64,000 nucleotides of DNA from Escarpia spicata (taxonomy: Eukaryota > Annelida > Polychaeta > Sabellida > Siboglinidae), in assembly GCA_963995525.1 (NCBI GenBank), contig OZ023206.1:41149457-41213456 (forward strand). The letters run 5' to 3'. The notes beneath the pieces were generated by a model, which saw only the letters and a program-made list of their open reading frames with translations, ran no database searches and was not told where the DNA came from. The translations under genes were made by a program, and so were the position numbers. Of this stretch, positions 50,603 to 61,352 are shown piece by piece (within the stretch, counting starts at the first letter, position 1; every line of letters begins with the position of its first letter).

Positions 50603-51614
50603 TTCGCGTTACGTCAGAGAATACAAATGACAATCTTTGGTTACGTCACCGGAAGTAATGAGAACCGAATACAATCGATCATAACAACGTGTTTTCGTGT
50701 TATTTTGATGAATCTGTGCCGGTTCCGAGCAGCTTATTACATCGTTAGCAAACCACAAACGGCGAGTTTTTATGATAAGAAGGTAGGTCTGCGTTGTGGG
50801 ATTGACGTCAATGTGACATCATATTAATGTTATTGTCATCAGTTCAGATAAGCCATATACGAGGTACCATGAATAAAGTTTCAGGTGTAGTCGACGTCCT
50901 TTTGTTGCATTCCAAATGTTTAAACAAACAACGTAATCAGTTTGAGTGTGGCATCTACGGATCGATGTTCTGTTCTTCTTTTTGTACATAGAAGGAACAT
51001 TAATAAATGAATCGTTTATTATAGAAAGCTATGATACAGTACATGCGATGGTACACTTGATACAGTCATTGTTATAGTTCTTTTAAAATGAGGGTGTTAA
51101 ACCACGAGTGGCCGATGTTCCCTCTCAATACTCGTAAATGTATTTAATTCCAGGATGCACGTAGAATAATTTAACAAAATAGAATACAGATTGTGCAATT
51201 GAAGAAAACAAAACAGCTACATCAATCACATCATTATATTTTTCATGAATTCACACATTACAATTGCGACAATAAGTGTTAATTATAAAGTCAGTAATAT
51301 TTTGTAATAATTATTATTATGTTCTTATTGAAACAGTAGCAATGTTGAAGACACACTTCCCGCTAAATTGTGTTTAAAAAGTCCGAAACATTATCCGCAA
51401 TTTGAATGTTAAGACCCCAAAGTTTTCAAATTATATACATTAAAATTATAGATATGTATTAAAATTAGAATATCGATGGAAACTGTTAGCAAAAACAGTT
51501 ATAACAACCTACAGGGATTATCTTCGGTGCTACTATTTCCATAGTGGGGCTGACAAGTGTTGTGTAAATTTTAGATTTATTTGAAATGTTTACAGGTGTA
51601 AGAAATAAAATTTT
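50603..51614. other. No recognised gene
   Basis: A 94-codon frame at 50543-50827 begins in LINE DNA and is not supported. An AAGAAGGTAGGT donor-like site lies near 50777-50788. No exon can be argued. Confidence 0.4.
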
Positions 51615-51709
51615 CGCCCGATAAGGGACTCGAACCCTTGACCCTCAGATCACTCTGAGACACGATCAGCTTTAAAAGTCTGATGCTCTACCGACTGAGC
51701 TAACCGGGC
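51615..51709 (-). tRNA. tRNA-Lys(UUU) with a 22-nt intron, inverted copy
   Basis: Identical over the mature tRNA and the intron to the gene at 48002-48096, in opposite orientation. The flanks are not obviously homologous apart from one or two bases upstream. A TTTT terminator follows on the minus strand after four A residues. Intron coordinates by symmetry are 51651-51672. Confidence 0.9.
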
Positions 51710-52289
51710 CCATGAGTCGACAATGCGCCGGCCGGTGACAAATGGCGGTGTAGAACCGACTTTCACGTTATTAATTACAATAGCGTAGACCTATTTATAA
51801 AAATAACCAGTGAGTTAGCCACAGCTAAAAGTATTTATGCACACGTGGCAATTTTTACAAAGATTGTGTGAAAAAACTAGTGCTATTTATCATTTATGAA
51901 GCACACATGCACGCATGTACGCATACACGAAATCCGAGCAATTTCTTGTCAATGTCACACGTTGACAGTCGTCAGGAATGTACGATCTCGGAAGGCGCCG
52001 GGAGGGGGGGAATGCGGACCCCGTTTAGTCACCTTTTAGTTTTCCCTTCTAAATGTGGTAGACCAACCGGTTATATAAAACAAATTTATCCAAAAAATGG
52101 GAAGCCATATTCCAGTGACCCCCCACCCCAAATGGCACTTGTCGGGGGTGTATGTAAGATTTCGTAAAGGGGGACGTAGATCTAGTCACACATTTGTTTC
52201 CCATGCTAAAATGTAGTGGCTTAGATAGTTCGACCCTATATGGGAATTCACTGGCGTCAGAACGTGGTGAATATTCGGGAGGCTGAGGC
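51710..52289. other. No recognised gene
   Basis: A 99-codon frame at 51868-52167 is unsupported. Confidence 0.4.
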
Positions 52290-52600
52290 CCACCCAACAA
52301 CCTCCAATTGCACCCTCCTGATGGTACTCAAAAATATATAAAAATCTCCAGTTACACCCGCTTGAGCTCCCCCAAACAACCTCAAATCCCACCCTCTTTG
52401 AGGCTCCCAAAAATAAACCTTCTGCCTCTCGAAAGGCTTTCAATTACGCCCCTGAGGTTCCCCAAAACAAATTTAAGCCCTCAAAAAACCTCTAATTGCA
52501 CCCCCTCTCATTGAGACCCCCAAAACCCATATTGAGGCTCTCACAAATCTCCAATTGCGCTCCTTTTAGGCTCCCCAAATACTCTACCTAAATAGGCCTC
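52290..52600. repeat. Diverged ~50-bp tandem units (CTCCAATTGCACCC)
   Basis: About six units of the form CTCCAATTGCACCC, (T)TGAGGCTCCCCAAAA. They differ by substitutions and small gaps. Related single units occur near 40333 and 44165. Confidence 0.7.
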
Positions 52601-52724
52601 TGGCACTGGTCAACATATTGACATTCGTAAACTAACGAGAACTGAGTCATAAATATCATCACACCGAATAACAACCAGGTTCACCGTTAGCGACAACAAC
52701 AATACAGCGACAGCATGACACAGC

Positions 52725-52796
52725 GACTCTGTGGCGCAACGGTAGCGCGTCTGACTCCAGATCAGAAGGTTGCGTGTTCAAATCACGTCAGGGTCA
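52725..52796 (+). tRNA. tRNA-Trp(CCA)
   Basis: 72 nt with acceptor stem GACTCTG/CAGGGTC, discriminator A and anticodon CCA within GACTCCAGATC. The body and T arm GTGTTCAAATCAC are those of eukaryotic cytosolic tRNA-Trp. TTTT follows at 52798-52801. It lies in the left arm of an inverted duplication whose right arm holds the copy at 54097-54168. Confidence 0.95.
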
Positions 52797-52920
52797 CTTT
52801 TGATCATCTCTCGTGTCAGTCAATAGTTACACGACTACATGCGTACAAAGGACATTTAGTGGAGGAAATATTCCACTTTTCCTCAAGCAATTTCCAATGT
52901 CCCGCTTTTACGCAAACATA

Positions 52921-53201
52921 TACCTGCCAACTCTCCCGGAATTTCCTGGAGTATGCTGGATAAATTTCCCCGATTTTCGTTGAATATCTCAACAGCACCC
53001 CCCCCCCCGTCTTCGAGATAGCGCAACACCACGGAAGACGTGCTGAGACGTGTTGAACCGCTGAATTTCCGGCGAAGAATCTCCAACAGCATCCCCCCGT
53101 CTTCCGATGTCATGATCCGAGTCTGCGCGACGAGACAGCGCGACACGGGAAGCGCACTGAACCGCTGATGAAGCTCCCGGAATAAAACAAATTGTCAGGT
53201 A
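52921..53201. mobile_element. 281-bp TIR element (ACCTGCC type)
   Basis: The left end TACCTGCCAACT is matched by the inverted right end TACCTGACAATTT. The flanks CAAACA (left) and CAAACA (right) suggest a target duplication of 6-8 bp. It contains a C run near 52997-53007 and two diverged internal copies of a CCCCCCGTCTTC/CGAGA segment. The paralogous arm at 53730-54200 lacks it. Confidence 0.8.
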
Positions 53202-53620
53202 TACAAACATTATATTGATACCTGTGAATTAAAGGGAGCTGGTCTGTTTTGTTACCTGGAAACAATGAGAGTTGTAAATTATTAACACACTATGAGCTGA
53301 GTTGGTTGTTGGGAATATGGGAACATCTCTACCACGCTGAACCTAACATACATTTGCCGTTAAACCAACCGGCGTCCGTTATATTGCCAATACAATTGTC
53401 TCTTTTATAATTTGAACGTTTTGTTTACGTTTCGCAGAAGAAAGTTGAAAATGCTAACACGGTTTTAAGCACATTAACTACTTTTGGCGGGTAATGTACT
53501 TTCATGATATTTATTCTAGTCTCAAAGAACAGTACTGTTAATTAGCTATTATAAATGTCACGTGAAACAGAACATTCTTTTAACGTGTTGTACAAACCAC
53601 CTCCAAGAAATAACCCAAAG

Positions 53621-53686
53621 TGACTCTGGCGTGATTTGAACACGCAACCTTCTGATCTGAAGTCAGACGCGGTGTGTCACAAAGTG
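53621..53686 (-). pseudogene. tRNA-Trp pseudogene, anticodon UCA
   Basis: On the minus strand the 3' half is intact (GATCAGAAGGTTGCGTGTTC onward). The anticodon loop reads TCA instead of CCA. The 5' half is decayed (CTTTGTGACACACCGCGTCT versus CTCTGTGGCGCAACGGTAGC in the functional copies). The loss of the D-arm bases makes it non-functional. It lies downstream of the minus-strand gene at 54168, so a tandem copy is likely. Confidence 0.85.
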
Positions 53687-53689
53687 TAT

Positions 53690-54200
53690 TATTGATGTTT
53701 CTAACGGTATTTTTATTCGGTGTGACGATTTTAATTACTACAATGGCGTATTTATTTCGCAAAATGTAAACAAAAGTCCGAATTATAAACAAAACGACCG
53801 TACTGGCAATATAACGGACGCTGGTTGGTTTAACGGCAAATCTATTTGAAATTCAGCGTTGTCGTGATGTTCCCATATTCAATCAAGACAACCAGTTCAG
53901 CTTACGGTTTGTTAATAGTGACGACCGTGGTTGATTTGTTGTAAGGGAACATGCAAACACGTTCCTTTTAATTAACATATGTCAATATCTTTTTTATGTA
54001 AAAGTGTGAAATTGCTCACGGAAAAGTAGAAAATATCCACATCCACAAAACATTCGTTGTAAGTAGCTATTGACTGACATAATATATGACTACAAGTGAC
54101 CCTGACGTGATTTGAACACGCAACCTTCTAATCTGGAGTCAGACGCGCTACCGTTGCGCCACAGAGTCAAGACAAACTACGTCTACTAAAATAAACAAGT
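53690..54200 (-). repeat. Right arm of the tRNA-Trp inverted duplication
   Basis: Inverted homologue of 52640-53460 without the MITE. TGGCAATATAACGGACGCTG followed by GTTGGTTTAAC is the inverted partner of the left-arm word at about 53360-53390. At its inner end, CACACCGAATAAAAATACC repeats the sequence found just upstream of the left tRNA, so the unit was also tandemly copied. Confidence 0.85.
54097..54168 (-). tRNA. tRNA-Trp(CCA), inverted copy
   Basis: Differs from 52725-52796 by one base (ATTAG instead of ATCAG). That gives a G-U pair in the anticodon stem and leaves the fold intact. On the minus strand the next bases are CTTGTAGTC, so the usual T run is weak here. Confidence 0.9.
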
Positions 54201-54337
54201 CGTAAACAACAAGTCCTTTGCTCTATTAGGTTACCAGTGGGAGTCCAAGGGTGACTTGTGTTAAGAATGATTTCATAACAACTGTGAATGACCTAGTCAC
54301 CTATAGTCTGGTTTGTTAAGGCCAATTTTTAGCCAAA
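54201..54337. other. Short spacer, no gene
   Basis: I see nothing in it. Confidence 0.4.
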
Positions 54338-54726
54338 TCGTTACTTGCCGGATAAAAGCATGAAAATTGGACCATGTGTGTAAAATGTCACGGCGAATCC
54401 AATTAGAGGGGGCTCCTTGTCAGATTTTGTGTTCTTGACCTTGAATTTCACGGACAAATGTTACTGAGCATGAAATATATATGTTTCAATACTACCAGTG
54501 TTTTTGTATATGTGTACGAATGTGTGTGTATAATTATGTATGTATGCATGTGTTTGTGGACATGTACTTATATATATGAATGTAAAGGTAATTTTTTTTC
54601 TCAAAAACATCCCTGTTTTTGTTTATATAATAATAACAATAATGAACCTCATATTTGTCAGTACCATCGTTGTTTTTGTACGCACGCATGCCGGATCCAA
54701 ATATGATGTTGTTCTCATGACCGTGA

Positions 54727-56170
54727 ATGTCAAGGTTACATGTCAGTAACCTGGAAATGTCAAGGTCAAATGGCAATGATAGGGAAATCTGTATTCTTCA
54801 GCAGGGCGACTGTTTTTGTGCACCACGAAGAAGCCTTGGCTACGCAGCGAAAGTTCGTTCCGATGTGCATGCACTCGTTGGTGTCATTCGGCAACACAGC
54901 AATCCCTTCGACCTTGCGTGCAGCAGTCTGGTTGTGCTCCACAGCCAAGCATGCGCTCCAGAGTCCGTGGTGGAGACCATATCGAAGCTGGAGACTGTGG
55001 GCCAGGCACAATACGAGGCGTTCCGGTTGAATGTCCTACACGAAAAGAGCACACCATTCAGCACCGATCAAAGGAAACGGATTTCCCACGCCATAAGAAA
55101 ACCGAAGCTGGAGAAGAAGAAAGGCACGCAGCTGTCGAACATTAAGTCAGACGCACCACTGTTAGGCAAGTTGTACATCGTAAATCAAGTCCGCCAAGGC
55201 GACCCCGCCGTGTTTTTTGCGCACGAGAACCAACCTTTCCCGCCCTCTCTATCACAATTTAGGGAAGTGAGATTTGGTACAAAGTCGGACCTGCTGTCTT
55301 GGCTTGATGTTCCCGACCAAACCGACGCAAAGGTTTTTTGACGGAACCTGCCTTAACTTACAAGTTGACCCCCACAGGCTGCGTTCCGGGAATACGCCGA
55401 GCAAGAGTTCATGTCATTCATCAAGAGGGAAATTGAATTAACATCGAGGTTGGATATTATGTGGGACATTGTGTTGGACAACTATGTCGATACCAGCTTG
55501 AAACTAACAGCCAGGGAGAAGCGCGGACACGGTGAAAGAGTGCGATTTACAAGCCAAACCAAGGTTCTAAAGAACTGGCCACAGTTTATGCGGGACTCAA
55601 AAACAAGGACGATCTTGTCAAGTTTCTTGGAGAAGCAATCCAGACGGAGCAATGGCCAGAAGACAAGGTGGTGTTGGTGACAGTGACAACTGGTGACAGT
55701 GTAGCTGCTCATGGGACAGTCATGGATTAATTGTGTACCCACGAGGAGGCAGACACGCGTGTAGTGTACCAATCACTACACGCTCTTCAGCAAGAGGCGA
55801 AGACAGCCGTGGTACTTCCAACTGTGGGTGGTATTCGGAAGATGGCGAAACTTCAGTAACATACACGTCAACTTCGTCAAGTGCAACAACGTCTGTTAAC
55901 GAAATCTGCGCCTTCGATCGTCTGCCACCAACAGAGGATGCATTGCTGCAAGACATCAGGCGCAGCATCTACCAGGCCAGCATAATGGTCTTTGAGTTGG
56001 GTGGCTCGGCCAGGTGTGGCATCCCCAAAGGACTCTTGATGGACGTTCGAGGATGGGAGATGGTCTCATCTTTGGTCAACGCATCCTGAAGCTACCAAAG
56101 CGTGCCGGGAGCTTTTGCGGTGTCGATGCAAAACCGGAAAGCCTTGTGCAACGCACTGCACGCGCTCTAA
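54727..56170 (+). pseudogene. Broken repeat-associated gene (CTHEEADTR family)
   Basis: Several plus-strand frames follow each other in the order of one large protein. The first 204-codon frame (54727-55341) ends with DAPLLGKLYIVNQVRQGDPA, VFFAHENQPFPPSLS and GTKSDLLSWL. Next comes AAFREYAEQEFMSFI, RLDIMWDIVLDNYV (about 55378-55600). A shifted frame carries KDDLVKFLGEAIQTEQWPED (about 55604), then CTHEEADTRVVYQSLHALQQ (about 55732). Further shifted frames carry RLPPTEDALLQDIRRSIYQA (about 55918) and the Cys-rich KACRELLRCRCK end (about 56096). I recognise this as a repetitive protein family common in aquatic animal genomes. The acidic EEADTR motif could belong to a nuclease-like fold. The usual DTDVVVL region is missing, and stops lie near 55339, 55728 and 55856, so the gene is dead. 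Confidence 0.8.
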
Positions 56171-56352
56171 AGCTGGCCTGCCGTGTACGGACCCTTGCAC
56201 GTGTTATTGTGTCAATAAGTGACAACTGATTAGCTGGCCTGCCGTGCATGGACCTTTGCATGTGTTCCTGTGTCGAGAAGTGACAAGTGATTAGCTGGCC
56301 TGCCGTGCATGGACCTTTGCACGTGTTCCTGTGTCGATAAGTGACAAGTGAT
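56171..56352. repeat. 61-bp tandem repeat, 3 copies
   Basis: Each unit contains AGCTGGCCTGCCGTGCATGG, then ACCTTTGCACGTGTTCCTGT, then GTCGATAAGTGACAAGTGAT. The first copy overlaps the Cys-rich end of the broken gene (codons for AGLPCTDPCTCYC differ slightly). The array therefore arose by duplicating the gene's 3' end. Confidence 0.9.
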
Positions 56353-56441
56353 TGTTGTTGGCTTGGGCGAGGAAATAAAAATGTAAAAACAATACTTACA
56401 TACATATTTACTAATATAGTATAGCCACGCAACCCGCGGAA

Positions 56442-56733
<292 letters not shown>

Positions 56734-56766
56734 TAAATGCATACATACATAAAAACAACGATGTTA

Positions 56767-56922
56767 TTGAATATATATATATATATTATATATATTAATA
56801 TATATATATGTATATATTATATATATTAATATATATATATATATATATGTATATATTATATATATTAATATATATATATATTAATATATATATATAATAT
56901 ATACATATATATATATTATATC
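56767..56922. repeat. (TA)n-rich palindromic tract
   Basis: Repeated ATATATTAATATATATATAT units, able to form long hairpins. Confidence 0.95.
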
Positions 56923-57326
56923 ACGTTCACTTATATTTGACCTTGACTTTTATGGTAAATAACATACATACATACACAAATATACACACATATATACATA
57001 CTTACATACACACATGCATGCATAAGTACACGCATATATTCATATAAAAAACAGCGATGTTTTTGGTGAACACAAATTTGACCTGATATTCAAGGTCATG
57101 GACACATATACATCCATACACACATGCACACATACATAATTACACACATACATTCGTACATATATACAAAAACAGATATGGTATTGAAAACAAAATTATA
57201 TTTCACGTTCATTTCAAATTCAAGGTCAAGAACACAACATATGATGTGGAGCCCCCTCTAATCGGATTCGTCGTGAAATTTCACATATATGGTCCAATTT
57301 TCATGCTTTTATCCAGCAAATAACGA

Positions 57327-57783
57327 CATTATCTCTTGGACACCTTACTACTACGACCCTCCACAAAACAGATGCAATGTAACCTCTTCTGACCCCTCAC
57401 CTCAGGCACACGCACGCACGAACGCACACAAACACGCACGCACGAACGAACGGACGAACGCATGCATGCACACATACATGTATATGCACACGCACACGCA
57501 CACACACAGATATAGGGTAGGCCTGTTAGAGCGATGCCCATTGCAATAAAACAGCGGTTCTTAACTTTTTATCTTCGAGGCCCAAATTCAGGTCGCGGAA
57601 CTTGCTTGGCGACCCATGCCGTCTATTCAAGAAGTTAACTAATTTTATTTATGATAAAATAAATAATGATAACATAATTAAATATGCATAATAACATAAA
57701 TGAGACCATTTATTAATTTTTTTTGTCAATGACACGGAGGCATCACCAAGTCAGCGCCGCTCATTGACTTATTGACGTAGGAA
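57327..57783. other. No gene; ACGC/ACAC-rich patch 57408-57510
   Basis: Low-complexity ACGCACGAACG and CACACG words. I see nothing else. Confidence 0.4.
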
Positions 57784-58850
57784 GAGGACATCCTTTTAAC
57801 AAGATTTAACAAGATTGCCATCCAGAAAATTACTCTGGATGGCAGTTGGACAAGGAAGCCTTTTGGCTTATCGAGAGTCCAATACTTTTTATCTACATGT
57901 ATCCCGCCTTTTTAAGGTGTGTGTCGATTTTATTTTTAAACATATTCACGCTACTAGCACCAACACAATCAGGAGATAATCTGTTCCATTCATTTACAGT
58001 CCTTTGTGAGAATGAGAACTTTCTTATATCTAATCTACACTGCTCTTTTACTAATGTAGCTTCATGTCCTCTGGTCCTTCTATCTTTCTTAACTGAGAAA
58101 AAAATGTTTCTATCAATATTTTCATAACCATTCAATATTTTAAACACTTCTATGTGATCTCCTCTCAATCTCCTGGTCTCTAGTGTTGTTAAACCACATT
58201 CTTTTAGGCGTATTTCATAACTAAGATCCCTCAGGTTTGGTATCATTTTAGTTGCTCTCCTCTGTACTCTTTCTAGCATATCTATGTCCTTGCGATATGG
58301 CATCCATGCTTGTATACAATATTCTAAATGAGGCCTCACTATTGTTTTGTACAGCGGTACTATTAATTCTTTTTTCTTATACGCTATATTTCGCCTAATT
58401 AATCCAAGGATTTGATTTCCCTTTGACGCTGCAATTCCGCACTGCTCTGAAACCTTCATATCAGCACTAATGGTTAACCCTAAGTCCTTTTCTTTTACAG
58501 TAGTACTTAGAACAGTACCCCCCATTTTATATTTCACCTCTTCATTCCCATGACCTGTGTGGAGGCATTTACATTTCCCAAAATTGAACAGCATTTGCCA
58601 CTTTTCAGACCATTTGATCAACCTATCAAGATCATCTTGTAAATGCTGTCTGTCTCCATCACTTTTAATCCTTCTAAACACTTTTGTATCATCGGCAAAT
58701 TTTAACACCTTGCTTGTTATATCATCGTCCAAATCGTTGATATATATTAAGAATAATATAGGTCCTAGTACTGATCCCTGTGGTATCCCACTCAATACCA
58801 ATTTCCAGTTTGAAGCCTCCCCATCAACTACTAATAGTAATTGATGGGGA
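57784..58850 (-). mobile_element. CR1-like LINE, 5'-truncated, frame intact
   Basis: The minus strand encodes an uninterrupted C-terminal part of a CR1-clade reverse transcriptase, ending in a stop near 57893. It includes VLSGIPQGSVLGPILFLIYI, then KFADDTKVFRRIKSDGDRQH (catalytic ADD), SEKWQMLFNFGKCKCLHTGH, VRPHLEYCIQAWMP, LKECGLTTLETRRLRGDHIE and GASSVNMFKNKIDTHL. The upstream endonuclease and N-terminal RT regions are missing. The insertion starts near 58850 in the middle of the RT, as expected from incomplete reverse transcription. The tail (AATCTTGTTAAATCTTGTTA on the minus strand) is at about 57796-57817. The intact frame suggests a younger insertion than 49265-50602. Confidence 0.93.
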
Positions 58851-59956
58851 CTTTTAAAATAGAAAGCAAACATGGCGGACGAAGTCGGGAAGATCGTACG
58901 ACTTCGACAAAGTGTGAAGTATAGCAGACGCTAATATACTTCATACTGATGATAATAACGAGGCTGCCAATTCGACAGACAATGAAATGTCGCTGAACAT
59001 GCTGATTAATGTTACATTTATATGTGAAAGTATACTTTGATGGCTGCGATACGGACTGATCGAAAACGGCACCGATTGTGCCCTGGTCCGCGCATGATGC
59101 ATTCTCGGCGATATCAAACGTAACATGATTTGACGATACCATCCAACCAGAAACACAATGTGCTAGATATCTTCAATATGAATGAAGATGCCCTCATTTA
59201 TTAACCACGCCCCAAACATCAAGAACATTACACAAATTGACAAACCATCGCAACATATGAGCTAAGTCAAAATATATTATTTTATTTGTAATTGTCTAAC
59301 ACAATTGTTCATATCATTTAGTGCAAAATAGTGTTTTGTTGGGATTAATCAATGGCAATGACAGTACTTTATTGTTCCTCGGGGGGATTCACGTGGAGTG
59401 TCAGAAAAACGTAACAAATATAAATTATATGCAATTGTAATCAAGTGGATTCCTGTTGCATGTGCTGTGTAGTAAACATATACTGCACAGGCAAACACAA
59501 CATGACGACGTTACATAGCTATGGTTTAAGTACTTCAACACACTGAAGGAACGACTGGTCCACGTTCATCTTCAATAATATTTCGGTATTCCTGCCCTCA
59601 CATCGGACCTAGCTGATATTGTCTTCCTCCAATCGATCTTGCGCACAATCAAACGCATTCCTTGCCAAAAGGTATTTAATAGTAAATCGTACAACATATT
59701 TATATTTTGAACTCTTAAGATACAATTATTAAAACATGAATTCTCTTCACAAGTGCATTTAAGGAACCTTTTGGCGAATCACAGATGTGAAAAACGCATT
59801 TCAAAATCTAGGGTCGACCTTCTAATGTCGTATTCGAGTCAGGTTTACAAAGGATACTCTAACATCGATTTAATGTCACACCATATCGGAATTATTCTCC
59901 AACAGTAGTGCGCAGAATCCCTATATACATTATGTTAGTGTGACTATATATATATA
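58851..59956. other. No firm gene; ATG in strong context at 58873
   Basis: On the plus strand AGCAAACATGGCGGACGAAG begins a 20-codon frame (MADEVGKIVRLRQSVKYSRR) with an optimal Kozak context. It stops without a clear donor. It may be a decayed or short first exon next to the LINE insertion point. The rest, to 59956, holds nothing I recognise. Confidence 0.35.
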
Positions 59957-60302
59957 TTGCGGCATCCAGTCCTTATGACTGCTCAATGCGCTTTACACTT
60001 TACTCCCTGTTAATTTAACACCAGCGCGACTTCTCTGGGAAGTATACAGCCATGCTGCGTTTACTGCGCAAATACTATTCGTACAACAAATGCATTGGTG
60101 TAAATTTGTGTGTGCGAAGACTGTTCACAAATACACACCACTGTCTATAGTCAGGTGGTTCTCATTCACACAGCTGAGTGAACTGGAGCAGCGTAGAGTA
60201 GTGATCAAACTTGTCCAAGATTTGAAAGGCTGGCAGGAGGATTGGAACTCAGGATCTCTTGTTTGAGAGTGCGATGCTCTAACGACTACGCTATCGCGCT
60301 CC
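59957..60302 (-). mobile_element. tRNA-derived SINE, near full length
   Basis: The tail end lies at the left (ATTGCGGCATCCAGTCCTTA, lacking the TATAAGAACTTACC end). The tRNA-like head is at the right, GAGCGCGATAGCGTAGTCGT, with ACTCTCAAACAAGAGAT. An insertion of about 30 bp lies near 60086-60120 in the body. Confidence 0.85.
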
Positions 60303-60670
60303 AAATGTATATTTTTCTTGATCCACACACACATGGCTTGATAATTTCACTCTTGCCAAACACCGATACAGAGCGTATGACGCATACTGACGCCTCACCA
60401 ACTCCGAAGAGTCCCCGGCGAGCAACAACAATTAAACACATAATTTTATATTGTTAATTATTAAGTATATATTATGTAAGTACTTTAGTAGCCTATACCC
60501 TATATGTAATTTAGATTGTACAAAATAAGAATAAATCTCGTTTGCGAACTTTGAACTTGACGGCAGTGGTTGTTACGCCATGAAAGGTCACACCGAACAA
60601 ATGCTACACCGACTTTTCGCTGACAGATCAATAATTGTCAATTCTATCGCGTAAACTGGATTCGAACCAA
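60303..60670. other. Likely 3' UTR or downstream DNA of the CLCA-like gene
   Basis: I see no exon. No clear minus-strand AATAAA was found close to the stop codon. Confidence 0.35.
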
Positions 60671-61076
60671 CTAAACGACTCCGTCATTACGGCGTCCACA
60701 CCGTCTGCGACAGGAAACCCACAAGCATACGATAACAATGACCACGAGTAGAACTATGCCTCCACCCGCGATGAACGAAAGTAGCGAAGAAGAGCTCACT
60801 CCGTCGATTGGTATTGGTATATACACCAAGGCGGCAGACATGACGTTGGACACGGCACTCACTCTGTTCACGCCGTGATTGACCTTGACGGCGAAGAACA
60901 GGGTCTTGTCCTCGTAGGTGACTGGGAAACGTATGGCAAACCTCTCGAGTACGGACGCGATTGCGGGCGAGTTCAAGTTGCCGGATATAACGTCACTCGC
61001 GTTGATTTTGGTGGCTCTCTCGAAAGAGTGCCGCAACACTTTGATATCAGTGCTGTAGCGGAGATCGTAGCACGAC
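60671..61076 (-). CDS. CLCA-like gene, last exon
   Basis: A strong acceptor (TCATTTTTCCGCAG) precedes 61076. The exon begins with the last base of a split codon. It encodes 134 residues: SCYDLRYSTDIKVLRHSFER, an INAS glycosylation site, then the CLCA-type strand YEDKTLFFAVKVNHGVNRVS followed by AVSNV. After that come a 23-residue hydrophobic segment (LLSFIAGGGIVLLVVIVIVC) and a basic tail SCRRRCGRRNDGVV, with TAG at 60671-60673. In CLCA proteins this region corresponds to the C-terminal fibronectin-III-like part and the membrane anchor. CLCA proteins are self-cleaving metalloprotease-like modulators of calcium-activated chloride channels. This copy has a membrane segment and a short cytosolic tail. 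Confidence 0.8.
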
Positions 61077-61143
61077 CTGCGGAAAAATGATTGCATCGGT
61101 ATGTAGATGACACCTTTGATAGGTACTGGGTCAATAGTGTGCA

Positions 61144-61352
61144 TTCAGCAACTAAGAAACTTTACTCTCCGCCAAGTGTAAATGCTACCAGCGTAAATTT
61201 GTTTATAAACAAATTGGAACATTTCTCAGAACACAAAAAAAAAAAAATAATAATGTGGACTCTCAATAAGCCAAATGGTTCATTCTTTTACTGTGCGTAT
61301 CAATAAGGTAAAACAAACTAATTGGTTAAATAATGGTTACATCTTGTTAAAG
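61144..61352 (+). mobile_element. Old CR1-like LINE 3' fragment in a CLCA intron
   Basis: The decayed frame reads KLYSPPSVNATSVNLFINKL, the usual end of CR1 reverse transcriptases. It is followed by TGGACTCTCAATAAGCCAAA (compare TTGGACTCTCGATAAGCCAA in the copy at 49265-50602) and a residual tail ACATCTTGTTAAAG. It is antisense to the CLCA-like gene. Confidence 0.75.

Larger units (their letters stand above)
52640..53460 (+). repeat. Left arm of a tRNA-Trp inverted duplication
   Basis: The arm contains CACACCGAATAACAACC upstream of the tRNA. Downstream it has GTCAGTCAATAG, AAATATTCCACTTTTCC, GAGCTGAGTTGG, TATGGGAAC and CCGTTATATTGCCA. All have inverted partners at 53690-54200. It is interrupted by the MITE at 52921-53201. 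Confidence 0.85.

Noticed and set aside
60875..61090. Plus-strand frame of 71 codons
   Set aside because: Antisense shadow of the last CLCA-like exon.
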